From assembly GCF_019399895.1 (NCBI RefSeq), contig NC_091887.1, positions 2,976,001-3,040,000 of the forward strand: a stretch of 64,000 nt of DNA. Reading direction: 5' to 3'. Of this stretch, positions 26,501 to 38,400 are shown one piece after another (position 1 is the first letter of the stretch; each line of letters opens with the position of its first letter). This stretch comes from Cardiocondyla obscurior. Lineage: Eukaryota; Arthropoda; Insecta; Hymenoptera; Formicidae. Under the pieces are notes generated by a model. That model was not told where the DNA came from and ran no database searches. It was given only the letters and a program-made list of their open reading frames with translations. A program made the translations under genes and the position numbers.

Positions 26501-29500
26501 ACTCCCGTCACGGCGATCTTCGCGGCCGCGCCTTGAAGTCTGAATTATTGGCCCAGAAGAGCGGCGCCCCTTGTCGAATGGTATCCGAGCGTGACGTCAA
26601 CAGCACCCAGTGGGTGGCAGAGAAAAACGGAGCCCGCAAATATCCCGCAAGCGCGTGCACACGAGTGCTCTTGTTCCCTTTCGCTCGGGGACTCGGAAAA
26701 GAGAGAAGAACGGCGAAGCGAGATGAACTGCCGAAAGGAGAGCAGCGCGAAGACGTCGGATCTTTCCGTAAGATCCGGCGATCAATAATCACGGTTTGAT
26801 GAACATCTGATTATCCGCGAATCCACGCCTGTGGTCCTCGTCTTATAATCGCCAACGAATCGCGATTATCTCGCCAAGCAGATTAGTTATTTCGGATTGT
26901 AATGGCGTTTCCGTGATTGCGACGCGTAGCTTCACATTTTTAAATACCGAAATCACGAGAGGAAGAAAAGCCTGCAATCTCCAGTGACTCGACAAGCCGA
27001 GCGAGAAGCGACCGCGTGTTTCGTTCCGACAGTCGCGACGGTAAGCTATGAGGACTTGGTCGAGGAGTCCGCGTGACAAGAAATCGCACAAATGCGTCGC
27101 GTCGATGCTTGGGGTCTTTCTCGTGACACGGTGTTCAGGCGCGGGAGCGATGAAAAAAAAAGAAGCGGGGAAAAGGGGGTCGGCGAAAGGACGGCCGTGT
27201 GAGCGCACCGCTCGAGGAAGTGCTCGGCAACCAGACGAGCCGAGTCGAGATGAAACGCGACGAGTCTCCGACGAAAGTGAAGCCGGGGCGAGGTGTATCC
27301 GCGCGTGGCGGAAGAGCGAGGCATTAAAAAATCAGGAAGCGGAGTCTAATGAGCGGGCCGACACTAGGAAGCAGTGTCACGTGGCGCGGGCCGCATTAAC
27401 GACACTCCTTTTTTTACACTTTCTCGGCCGCGGAAAGAGCGCTTCGCGGAATCTTCTTATCGCGATAAGGGAGCCGAGGTGAAATGAAGATGCAGGCGGC
27501 GAGATATGGACAAGTTAGACGCGGCGCGTAGACGTGACGTGCATCTGTGCCCGGCCGAGCAAAATGCATTTTAGATTACGAAACGCTCACGAAAGTATAT
27601 CATAAATATAAAACATGGGGGAGGAGGAGAGCGTAATTAGACGCGTAATTAAAAGTAATAAATGACGCTCGTAGAGATTTGTCGAAACCGGCTACAAATT
27701 CCGCAATCGGAGCGGCAGATGGGAATAAACAATCCCGGCTCTGCGCGTTATCACCGGCTCCTCGTTATCTACATAGCTTGCATAACTCCCACCGCCGTTC
27801 GCGGCCATTAATTAACCAAACGCGCGTTTTATGCCTACCCACCGCCGGCATCGGCAATCGGAATTACTCATTCGGAATAAAGTCTTAATTAATTCACGAT
27901 TGTTTGCGCGTTTTTTTTTTTTTTTTTATTATTATTTTTATTTTATTGCCGCCGACTGCCACGATTAGGATTCTTTGATGATGCCGAACTCACCTGCGAT
28001 TTTCCCATCTCCTTGCAAATCAAAGACGTAAACTTTTGTAATTTACACAATTGCTTATGTTCTTAACGAAAACTTGCATAGGAAATTATCGATGACATAA
28101 ATACTGTGAAGACGCAAGAATTAATTTTTGTCTCGCAACTCGAATCTTTTTCCAAATCTCTCAAAATTAACTATCGAGATATTTTACTCACATATTTCGA
28201 AATTTTAAGAATGCGTAAGCACCAGATGATAAAAAAAAAATTGAAAAATAAACGATTTGACATTTTCAGTCGCCGGACGGAATCTCATGTCCAATTTTCA
28301 TAAATTTCATATGTTTATCTTTTGAAACTACGATAATTTGTGTTTTACCTTGAAGTCTAAGCTCGGCATAAAACTGTGTCTCAAGATTAAAATATTAGTC
28401 GGCGCTTGATTTAAAAACAAAAGCGAGGAAGTTCACAAAAATCATTACAAAGTTCCGAGATGACCAAGACGTCGATATTTATTTTTTCCGCATCGTGCAC
28501 GCTGTTTGTCGAAACTGCGGAGCCTGCGATCGAACGACTTACAGATTTCTCACCGACCTCTGTCGATGCGTATCGGTTCCGAGAAGCTCACGGCGACGAT
28601 TTCGTGTCCGACATCCATGTCCCGAATATCGGTTTCACGGGCGCACGAGCCCGAGATCGAGGAGGCGGCCGAAAATTGTGAGCTATTTCCGATCGGCTAT
28701 CAAAATCGGCGATGGAACAAACTCGCGCTTGTTCCAGTCACATACGAAGATCGTTCGTTCTGAAAACCGATGAGGCGTGACGGAGGCGACCGACGACGGA
28801 TTCCTAGATCCCCGTAGCCGATGCCGTGGCTCGTTTACTGTCCTATGTCCTCTGACCGGTTCCAGGATCGAGATACCGATAGCGCGGATGATCGATGCCG
28901 GACCGTGCGGACTGAAAATCGCTGATGACAGTGCGACGGTGTCGAGCATCGACGTCTCATTTACCTCGCCGTGCGCGACGGACAATTCTTCGCAGCACCG
29001 ATCTCGTGGATCATCGCAAGGAATAATACCAGAAGAACAGTGAAAACCACCTCCGCTTCTAAAGAAAAATACATCAAATGCACAAAAAAAAAAGGAACAG
29101 TAGAATTCCTCGCCAGAATTGTTTCTTTCATTAAATCTCAAACGACGGCGATTAAAATCAAACGAAATTAAGCGGTACGATTGACAATGGTGAGAAAAAT
29201 GCGAGATACTTTTCGAAAGTAACGGAACCCGCGACTGGTCGCCAAGCTGGAGGGTTGTCTCTCCTCGCCGATGTGGATGTCGCCACAGCGCCGCTCCTTT
29301 TATCCGCCGTCGTCCTTTTTTGGCATAGAAATTCAACGAATAATCGCGCGCTGAAATCGCATCGGCGCGCTCGCTATGCGTCCTGAATGCAGCACGATGC
29401 ATATTGCATAGCCGGAGGAAAGCCGCCGTCGCTCGCGTCGCAATCCTATGTGCGAGCTAGGAGTTCTCTTGGAAATCGGAACGCGGGGCGACGTTCGTGA

Positions 29501-31242
29501 AACAACATTTATATAGACCCTTTTTTTTAACAAACTCTCAACGACCGGACAGGAAATCGTACACGCCCGAGCGAGCGGGCAAAATCAGCGCGAAGCAAAT
29601 AAATAAATCACTCGAGACTTCTTGCTTTTTTTTTTCGCTCGATTGCCAGGTTTAGTGTGTCATAAATTACATCTATTATGTCGCAATTAATATTAATATT
29701 AAATTTATCTATTACTCTTGTCAGTCGCGTGAAAGAAATGAAATAAACGTGCACCTATTTATTGCATTTTTACGAAATTAATATTACAAAAAAAAGAAGA
29801 GCGATATATTCATTTTCTTGCATTTATATTCTTGTCTTTTTTTCTGTTAAATTCTGTCAACTTGCGATCTTTCTCTGTAAAAAAAAAAAAAAAAAAAAAG
29901 CGGAGAGGAGAAGAGATATAAATCGATAACGACATAATAGACCAGCGAGCGGGATCTTTATGATGCCCCATAACGGACGCTTGTTGCGAGTCTCCAGTGT
30001 GGAGAGAAAAAAAACACTCGTACAGAATTCCGCTTCTGTGCTCGGCGCGCGTAATTTACGCGAGGCTGGTATCCCCAGTCTTGCGTAATTCGGTCCGCCA
30101 TGCGGGACATAATTTCAGCTTTAACAACCGCGGGACGCATCGCGTTTTCATAGCTCCGCATAATCGGGCCGTTAAACGGGCCGTCCAAGAAAAAATCCAA
30201 CGAATGCCGCGTGTCTCCGATGCCGGACGGACGAGTCTCATAAAATCAAGACGGGAAATATGAATAACGAGCGGCGCAGCCCGCGCCGCGAAAGGCCGCG
30301 TTTATTTCTCGATACCTTCCGAAGTCCCACAAGAGCGAACGCGATAAATCTGAAATTAATTCTAAATCTAAGCTCAAAAATCGTACGAGTTCGAACTCGC
30401 GGCGACGTTCTTTCCCCTTCGATCGACTTTTAAAAGCGTCTTATGTCGAAATGGTTTCACGCGTTTCCTCATTTTTTTTTTATTCTTCTTTTTTTTTGTG
30501 CATGCTTATAAACGGAGCGTGTTGGAGTATTCCACCATTATTACCGGTCAGTGAATCCGGCCTGCCGGTTGACCGACTGGTAAGACAGGACGGACAATAC
30601 GCGCGCCGGTTTTTTGCCGGGTGAAATTCTGGTTCACCGTCGCGGTTTGCACGCCACGCGACTTTCCACTGCGTCTCCTTCGTGGAAACTCGCGGATTCT
30701 GTTGCCGAGAGCCAATTCCGCTAACAGGTGAATAATATATGATTGTGAATTCAGAAGAAACGCAGCTTCGCGGCTGCGAAAAAGGCAATGGTATTGCTCG
30801 AACATTTTCTTCAAAATTTCACGTAACTCGGATTTATTTCAGCGTTCTTTTCAATTCGAATTCATATCGAGGGAGCTCGGGAAAAGTGGCTGCGGGTCGG
30901 AAAGCGAGCTGGGCTCGAGATAAAAAAAAAAAAATAAATTTGGAGTGGGACCAGAAGGGAAAAAGGCGCGGGGAAAGATACATTTACACATGCAGACACG
31001 CGGGGTGTATTGTCAAAATATATTCAATGAAAAAATGATCTTGCAAAAGTTCTGGACAATCTTTCCGCATCGTTACAAGGAGGACTAATAGTAGGAGCAA
31101 TAATTAACAGTAGTGTCCTGCGTATCCTCGTTTACTATTACTTTCACCTCTCGCCTAGAGAAGCACGACCGCTACCGAATGCAATTAATGGGGGCCCTAC
31201 AACCTATAACGGTGCCTTAAGAGAAACGCGCGAGGAACGTCC
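17521..31242. other. no gene seen; downstream flank of apterous
   Basis: CpG-rich and AT-rich blocks alternate. Notable pieces: an ATTTT repeat at about 20034-20069, pyrimidine-rich + strand at about 25.49-25.93 kb, a T-rich stretch at 27.91-27.95 kb, and A21 at 29879-29899. Long frames (for example minus 28683-29402) have no recognisable domain and are probably chance. I see no tRNA or rRNA. Confidence 0.6.
20034..20069 (+). repeat. ATTTT/ATTT low-complexity repeat
   Basis: Several consecutive ATTTT and ATTT units; a T14 run follows at about 20074-20089. Confidence 0.85.
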
Positions 31243-31248
31243 TTTATT
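31243..31248 (-). terminator. candidate polyadenylation signal AATAAA
   Basis: Minus-strand AATAAA (TTTATT on +), about 965 nt after the apterous stop codon. It is the first canonical hexamer I find in that direction, and a G/T-rich GGTTGTAGGG lies some 45 nt beyond. The hexamer is common by chance in this AT/GC mosaic DNA, so confidence is modest. Confidence 0.35.
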
Positions 31249-32211
31249 TACAATGATAACCAGGCCGAACCGCGGGTCGCTTCTTCGTCCGTGCCGCGGG
31301 ATGATCTTGAGCAATAATTACAATAACGCGAGTTCGTAGCTCGTTCTTTTTTTTCTTTTTTTTTTTTTTTTTTCCTTTTATAAATAATTATTTTTCCGTC
31401 AAAATCTGGCGTTTCGCTCGAGCGCTCGACAAAGCGGTCTTCCGAGATAAGTCCGTCTTTCGATATAGACATCTGCTCTTATTTACACGCGACAATTAGA
31501 AAAATGTTAACTGCCGAGCAACCGGAAAAGCGTAAAACGGTTCTCGAGAGACGAGCATAAGAGAAATTAGAATTGTAAAATAATTATGTGACAGTCGAGG
31601 CTTTTGAAACGCAAATGACGAACCTTAGGATAGAAAAGCTAGTCGAGTACTCGCAAAACGCCGGGTTTTCACACAGCACTGGTAATGTTCGCGATCCTTA
31701 ATTAGACTTAGACGAATAAATAGATCTCGTTCGCTAATTACATTGCCCTCAACGAACGACTTTAGCGTTCATGCGACGGTGCGCCGCGCAATTCAAGCTA
31801 CAATAAATACAACGATTTTCACTGATTAAACAGATCCACGCGTCGGCGCGGCACAAACTCTACATTGCCTCGATCCGGAGCGAGCCGATCTTCGCGGGAC
31901 GAGAAGCGGCAGCTTCCCGTCCGTCTCGTCGGGCAAGCTTCGCCGGCCAAGGCGCGGGTCGGCGCGCTCGAAAAATGCACCCCTCGAGTCCTGCTCGATC
32001 CGCAAATTTTCGTCTCGCGGGAACGTCACACTCTTTCTTTTTTACACACGCTCACCTATTCGCGGGGCGTCGCCTTCGCGACGCTACACGCGGGCGATCG
32101 TCACTCACGTGAGAAATAGTCCGGGGAGGCTGCGCACCCAAACACCGATGTCCCGCAGGTGGACGTGGACGCGCGACACTAGCCGGAAAGCGCGGACTCG
32201 GTCATCAGGGA
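31243..32211 (-). other. ap: probable apterous 3' UTR
   Basis: Sequence directly after the apterous stop. The first AATAAA on the minus strand that I find is at 31248-31243, with a G/T-rich stretch just beyond it, suggesting cleavage near 31215-31230 and a 3' UTR of about 1 kb. An A-rich tract (T-rich on +) lies at 31347-31373 and an ATTTA pentamer close to it, both compatible with UTR sequence. No reading frame here looks coding. The end is a prediction only: a later site or extra sites could be used. Confidence 0.4.
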
Positions 32212-32427
32212 TCACGCGCAGTCCAGGGATGCCAGAGATGCGGGGCTGTGAGGACCGCCGAGCATGAAAGGTGGGCTCATCGGCGGCCCGCCGCTTCCGG
32301 TGCTGTTCCCATAGAGCTCAAGGTCGCCGAGATTGCCACCGTCCACCCCGCCGTCGCACTTATCGGACTTGCCCTCCTGCTTCAGCACCATGCGTCTCCA
32401 TTTTGCCCGCGCGTTCTGGAACCAGAC
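32212..32427 (-). CDS. ap: apterous coding exon 6 (homeodomain recognition helix and C-terminus)
   Basis: Encodes residues 497-567 and a TGA stop at 32214-32212. The acceptor is TTGTTCACAG before 32427. It opens with VWFQNARAKWRRM, the rest of recognition helix 3: W48, F49, Q50, N51 and R53 of the homeodomain are all present. Q50 predicts preference for TAATTG/TAATTA-type DNA. The tail is acidic and Gly/Ser-rich, then PPFMLGGPHSP, matching the SFILGGPNS motif near the C-terminus of fly Apterous. The protein ends ASLDCA. This is the 3'-most coding exon; the 3' UTR continues to lower coordinates. Confidence 0.95.
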   Translation of the reverse strand, partial: VWFQNARAKWRRMVLKQEGKSDKCDGGVDGGNLGDLELYGNSTGSGGPPMSPPFMLGGPHSPASLASLDCA

Positions 32428-35400
32428 CTGTGAACAAGATCGCCGAGAGGTTCGCTCGTTACACGCCACGTAAAGCTTGGGTGATCGCCGAAAATTCGCG
32501 TGGCGTATCATAATCGGCACGAGAGAAAAATTAATTGCCAATCAATTTTAAATGACGTTGAGCGTCTTTAAGAGTCAGCAGTTTTCACGACAGGCCAAAG
32601 GGAATTTATAAAGCCGCGATTCGCGGCGGCGTGAGATAAGAGTTCCTATTCTCGTTCACGCGCGCACCTTTTGCCATTCTCTGTATTCGCATTAGATGAA
32701 AGACGGCGCGATCCGACGTCGCCATTTTCAAGACAGTCTCCTCCCCCGCGAACCGCCGGCAAAAGAACCCGCGGAGCCGTCTACTCGTGCGTGTCCCCCC
32801 TCGAGTGCGTGAACGCGCGCGCAAGTATTCGTGCGTTTCGCGATCAATATCAAGCAAGATGGCGACCAAGAACCCTACGAATACAATAGCGGCCACCTCC
32901 AACCCTCCCCACGGTGAGTGGGCGCAGAAGCGAGGCGATGTAACAACTGGAATGATTGTTACGCGGAAGATCGGAGAAAACATGGCGATCGTTTCTGCGC
33001 GACGTCATTTTTCCTTCTTAAAATTCGTGCCCCACAGTACTTTAAACAAAATGATTCCGTTGAGGATTAAAAAAAAAAAAAAGAAAATTGCCGCAAAAGT
33101 TTTGAAGTCTCCGACGCAAAGATAAGACAATTATTTTTATTCTTCGATACAACTATTTTTTACTTCAATATCTTTAGACAGTAAATTAATTTACTGGAAA
33201 AAAATATATTAATCTTAATTTCTACTGAACTTTAACAAACGATAAAAACTGTGCTTATACTAAAAAAAATTTTTTTTTTTAATTAAATAAATAAAATAAA
33301 AAAGAACCGAATGTGAAAGAGATCGCCTGGGCATGCAAAGCTCCTCGTTTCCGTGCCACTGCGCGTTCCTCTCGCCTCGCCTCATTTACCTTTAAATCGT
33401 CGGTATCTCCCGCGCCCGATCGTTCTCCCTTTTCATCCGCGCGCGTCCACGGCACGCTTCACAAAGGAACGACGCGCGCGAAACTTTCGTAACAGCCTAA
33501 TAATTTAACGGTAGTGGGTTAACGAGAGCGTGCCGGCGGCGGGCCCGACGTTACGACGCGGCCTGGCCGTCGACCGCCGGGCGTTTTGACTGTCTCCGGA
33601 TTGACGCCGGTTCGTAATTACGGCGAAAGGCCGCAGCCTCCCGTCGACGGAAATATCGCTCCGTTCCGCGCGGTTCTTTTAACTTCGCAGCCGCGCTGTA
33701 CGCGCCGCACTAATTGGGAGGAGCGCGCGTGTCTACGCGCACGGTGAATATTTTTATAGGGCCACCCTCCCGAAATGAGAGAGGCCGACGGGGTCGCGAG
33801 CGAGAGAGCCCACCGGCTATCCATCTTCGGATTTTCCTTTTGCTCACGGGTCGCCGCGATCTCGTTATTTTTCGTTATTTTACGTTATTTTTCTCGCGGT
33901 GATTTATATATCTACACGACGACCGATAAGTTAAATCTATTGTGCAGTAGACTTCGTCGCATTTTACAAAAAAAATGTAAGCTTACATCAAAGGCAATTT
34001 AACGAGATGTCCTTATTGATTAATTACGTAGCAAATTAGATAAATTAATTTTAAAGAATATAAATAAATTCATCAAGACACTCGGATTTTAATAATTTTT
34101 TTTTCTCTTTTTTTTTTTATTCGTTTAAAACTTCTTTTGGTATTAAACAGCACTTGAAATTAATTAATGACTGTAATGAAATTCATGTAAAATACAATAT
34201 TCTCCGTACACATATACGCGTCTGAGTTATATACGATTAAACGCGCGGGGCAAAGTTATAATTACAATTGCGTCAGTACGTAACCACTTTCGAAGTTGGA
34301 CGCGACACGGTTAGGAGCCTAACGAAATCGAAACGAGGAAATTCCAGTTTCGACATCGCGTTAAGAGAAAACGCGGAATTGCGAGCCGGGGCAGTTTCTG
34401 CTTACCTGCAACACCCTTTTCGGCAAGCCAGTTTTCTGGGAAAGCTGCTTGAGATCCTTCGCGTCGGGATTGTGATTGATCGCGAAGTAGCTCTTCATCG
34501 TCCTCAACTGGTGATGCTTGAAGCTCGTTCTCATCCGCTTCGTCCTGCTGTTGGAGCCGGGCATGCCGGGGGTGCCTGGGCCCCTACCGAAGGGCATGTC
34601 TATATAGTCCGCGTTTAAATCTGCAACGTAAATTCAGAAATGGCACCGTCATCGAGACTGATCCAACTTCGATTGAAAGCTATCTTAGAATCTATTGCAA
34701 CACATTGTATCAAATGATAACGTGTTAATTGATGTTAATTGTTTACTCGGCGAATTTTAATTATCCAGTTGTGTGGGTCACGATAGATAATTTTATAATA
34801 TAAAAAAATCGAGACGCGTTGAAGCTATCTGACCGTCCGCGATCTATCTCGCGGATATTCTGTTGATTTTTTCTAAAAAAAAAAAAAAACTTCGATAGAG
34901 TTTGATACGCGGAGAGATGGAGAACTCATGTTTTATCCCGGCGGATCAATTTGCTCGCGCAACGTCGACAGGATCATCCTTGTAGGCAGAGGTGCGCGAT
35001 AGATCGGCGTGGCCGTGAATAAGGTATCGTGCCTACAAACTATTTGCTGTATAGAGCTGTAATTGGCCGTGTATCTATCGGCCTTTCGCGTACGCTATCG
35101 CCGTTTTCCTTCCCCTCTGGCCTCTCTAATCCGCCTCTTTACGCTCGGGGAGCTAATGAGCTGTGATACGCATCACAAACAGCGTTAGAACCCGCTTCCG
35201 TCGCGTCGGCTCAGCGTGATCGCTCGTGCTCGAAACCTGGTAGATAATTCTATCCGAATCAAATCGCGGGCTGTATCAGAACAAGATGAGGAATGAAAGA
35301 TATTTAACAGATTCGTGAAACTATATTATTACTATTTTTATTTTTTACTTTTTATTTTTTTTTTTTTAAGTTACAATCGCAGCATATCTTTTCCGTGTTT

Positions 35401-38400
35401 TTTTTTTCTCTTTCACAAGAGCAATTCAAGCTTTTAACATTGCAATCAGGTGACACGAACCTCGTCGTTCGATCGGTCGGCCCGCGCCAACGGCTCACAT
35501 CAAACAATTAATCCCGGCAATCTGTGCGAACGATTTGTTCGCGCGTAAGACTGCACGCTGCGAACTACAACCATAACTCAGACGTTACTAAACACACGGT
35601 CGTTTATCTCGCCTCGGTAAGCGCGGATCGCGGGCCCTTAGCGGCGGCCGTGAAAAATTGTCGGCATGATCCACGATAGATCGGAGAGCCCGCGCAGCTT
35701 GCGGTGCTGGATGATCACCTGCGCACGCCGCCACGATCCTTTTTCACGACGACACGGCGACACCGAAGCGGCCTCCTCCGGCGAGCGAGAAAAAAAAGGA
35801 AGACGGCGACGAGGTGGCAAGTGGAAGTTTCGTCGACGGTTTTTTCGGCCGGCGGTACCACCGGCTCTTTCCCACGATCGGTCTCGACAATCGACTCGGA
35901 AATTGAGTTCTCCCCGGTCTAACCGGGCACGCCGCCCACGCGTCGCGTCTCGTCCCGGAGACTCGAATTCGGGAATTTATGCCGCGGCCGACAAATTTTA
36001 TCGGGCTTCGGTGGCAGGCATCGCACGCCCACGCGCGCCCGTAAATCACGGGCCGGCCGAGCCGTGTTCCCGCGTGCGACGACGCGATCGGAGCTCACCT
36101 CTCGGCGACGGATACCGAGAGACATATCTCAGCCTTCTCGATCCGCCGGTCTTCTCGCGCTGCCTCTATCTCGCGAGCGATCCTCTAAATCAGACCGCGA
36201 GGCTCCCGAAAATTTAGAAGCGTTATAAATCGGTGATCGCACAATTGGAATTTATCTCGCATTCTCCTGGAACTAGAATAAAACAAAGCCTGTGACTTAC
36301 CGAGACTCGCGGTCATACCCTCGAGGTCCTTGGGCTTCCTTTTCCTGGGCCTGCCCTTCTGCCTGGGCGGCGGGACCACGGCGGCGGCGCCGTTGAAGTA
36401 GGGCACCTTCGGGGGCGAGGAAGCGTCGGGTACGGAAGGCGTGGAGGGCTGCAGCGGCACGGGGCTGACGTGACTGTGCGGATGCTGGGGGTGCATCGAG
36501 TGATGAGGGTGCGGCGGCGCGTGATGGTGATGATGATGGTGATGGAGGTACTCGGGCGAGGGGAAAGGCTGGCCGGGGTAGTGCGGTCCGGGCGGGTAAA
36601 CCGGGACTGGCGGGCTCTGGGCCGGATGCAGCTCGGCGCCCATCTCGTAGTGCAGCCGGCAAAGCACGGCGCCGTCCCGCATGCCAAAGTGATCGCCCTT
36701 CGTCAAGAGCACCGCGCACACCGCGCACGAGAAGCAGCGCACGTGGAAGACGAGCTCGCGCGCACGCATCACCAGCTCCGACGCCAGGATCGCCGCCTGG
36801 CAGCGCGCGCACCGCTTCATGCTGCCGAACATCCTGCGAACAACAGAACGTGGGTGATCAATATTACGCCGTGATGAATGCCACGGCGACGCGCGCGGAT
36901 CGTGCCGAGCGACGGTTGCGTCTCGGAATGATTTAACTACTCCGCTCGCTGAACGGTCACGGTTAAAAACGTCAGGCAGGATTAAGAGCGAGGGATAAAA
37001 AAATGTGCGAAGTAATCCGGCCGATGTGATCAAAGGGGGCGAGACTGGGTGCGCAACAAATGCACGGCGCGCGTGCTATTATTAAAACTATACCTGATGA
37101 ATCCTTCCGAGCGAAAACAAGCCTCGTCACCGGCGGCGTTATTCCAATATAAACTCATTCCGCACGTCCGACTGCTATCGCGTCGCGATAGCCCTCGGGT
37201 ATCGGACCAATGTTCTCGATAGAGTTCCGCTAAAGAGAGACCACGTCGACCGGGGGGAAGGGAGAGTGAGAAAACGACGAGAAAAAGTCGCGAGCGAAAA
37301 GAAAGAGAGAAAAAACGGAGGAGAGGACGGTGCCGGTCGGGCGATATCGCGAAGGCCGGCAAAGATACGTCGCTCCGCGCAAACGGAGAGCGAAAAGGGG
37401 GAGGAGAAGGGGAGTATACCGATGCACCGGGCGCCGTGACATCGCTACTGCATTAGCGGCACCCTGCAGTCTCCATTACCGGAGCCGGTCGACTATCTGG
37501 CCGACAACCGCGCCGCGGCTACCTACCCGACCACTTATCTCGCTCCGCGCCTTCCAAATATATTACCACCCCGTCCCCCGCTCGCGCGCCCCCGCCGCTA
37601 AAGAACCTAGATAAAGACGTGGACCGATCTTATAACGCCGATCCCGGGGAGCCGGTCTCTGCTGCGCGTACGCGCGGCCCTTTACGACGTCCCGGCGCTA
37701 TCGAATCGGAAATGGACGATTTTGGCGACGACCGGACCCCGAAAAAGGAACAACGCTTCGAAGAAGCTCGCGATCTTCAACCTCCGTCGTATACGAATCG
37801 CTGAAAACCCTCCGTAAAATATCTGGACCGTCTCGATATTCTATGTTTTTATCATTATTATTTTATATATATATTAATTTTTTTTTTTTCTTTGTTATCT
37901 GTCACTTCTCTTGTTTCTATTTGGAGTTAAATTGGTTTTAAAGTTTTAGATTTAATGCAAACACCTCAATTTTATTTGTATTCTCAAACGGATTCCGGAA
38001 TAATTGTAAAATTTTGTTCAAGTTTAGATTGTAAAATATAGATATTGCATATTTGGCGCAAAGATTTCACTTCGAAGCCGTCGGTCGTCGTCAAGCTTCT
38101 TGAACGATTGATGGATACGCTCGCGACGTTGCAGGTGAAATTTCCACAGATCGCAGATATCGACACGAATGAGATGAACGAGGACAAAGGGAGGATGTGA
38201 ACGTACGAAATGTCACTCGCGATATAATCTGCATGATTGGAAAACAGAGAGACGCGGAACAGAACGCCGCAGGAGAAACAGCTCTTAAAACAGGACAGGC
38301 CGCATAAATAAAGCGTTACGTAAATCGGAATGTTAACATAAATGCCTCGCGAATAAGATGGAAACGGTAACTTTGTTAAAATTCCATTCTGGATTCTGCA

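Noticed and set aside
28683..29402. 239-codon minus-strand open frame
   Set aside because: No recognisable domain, overlapped by open frames on the other strand, and includes low-complexity Phe-rich sequence from an A tract. Probably chance in CpG-rich DNA.
32606..32983. Minus-strand frame with a hydrophobic membrane-like segment in intron 5
   Set aside because: The segment (AAIVFVGFLVAILLDI) looks like a membrane helix, but it lacks start context, splice context or relatives, and it lies in an intron of the same strand.
36297..36812. 171-codon minus-strand frame overlapping apterous exon 4
   Set aside because: Out-of-frame shadow of the LIM2 exon; only the other frame gives zinc ligands and correct splicing.
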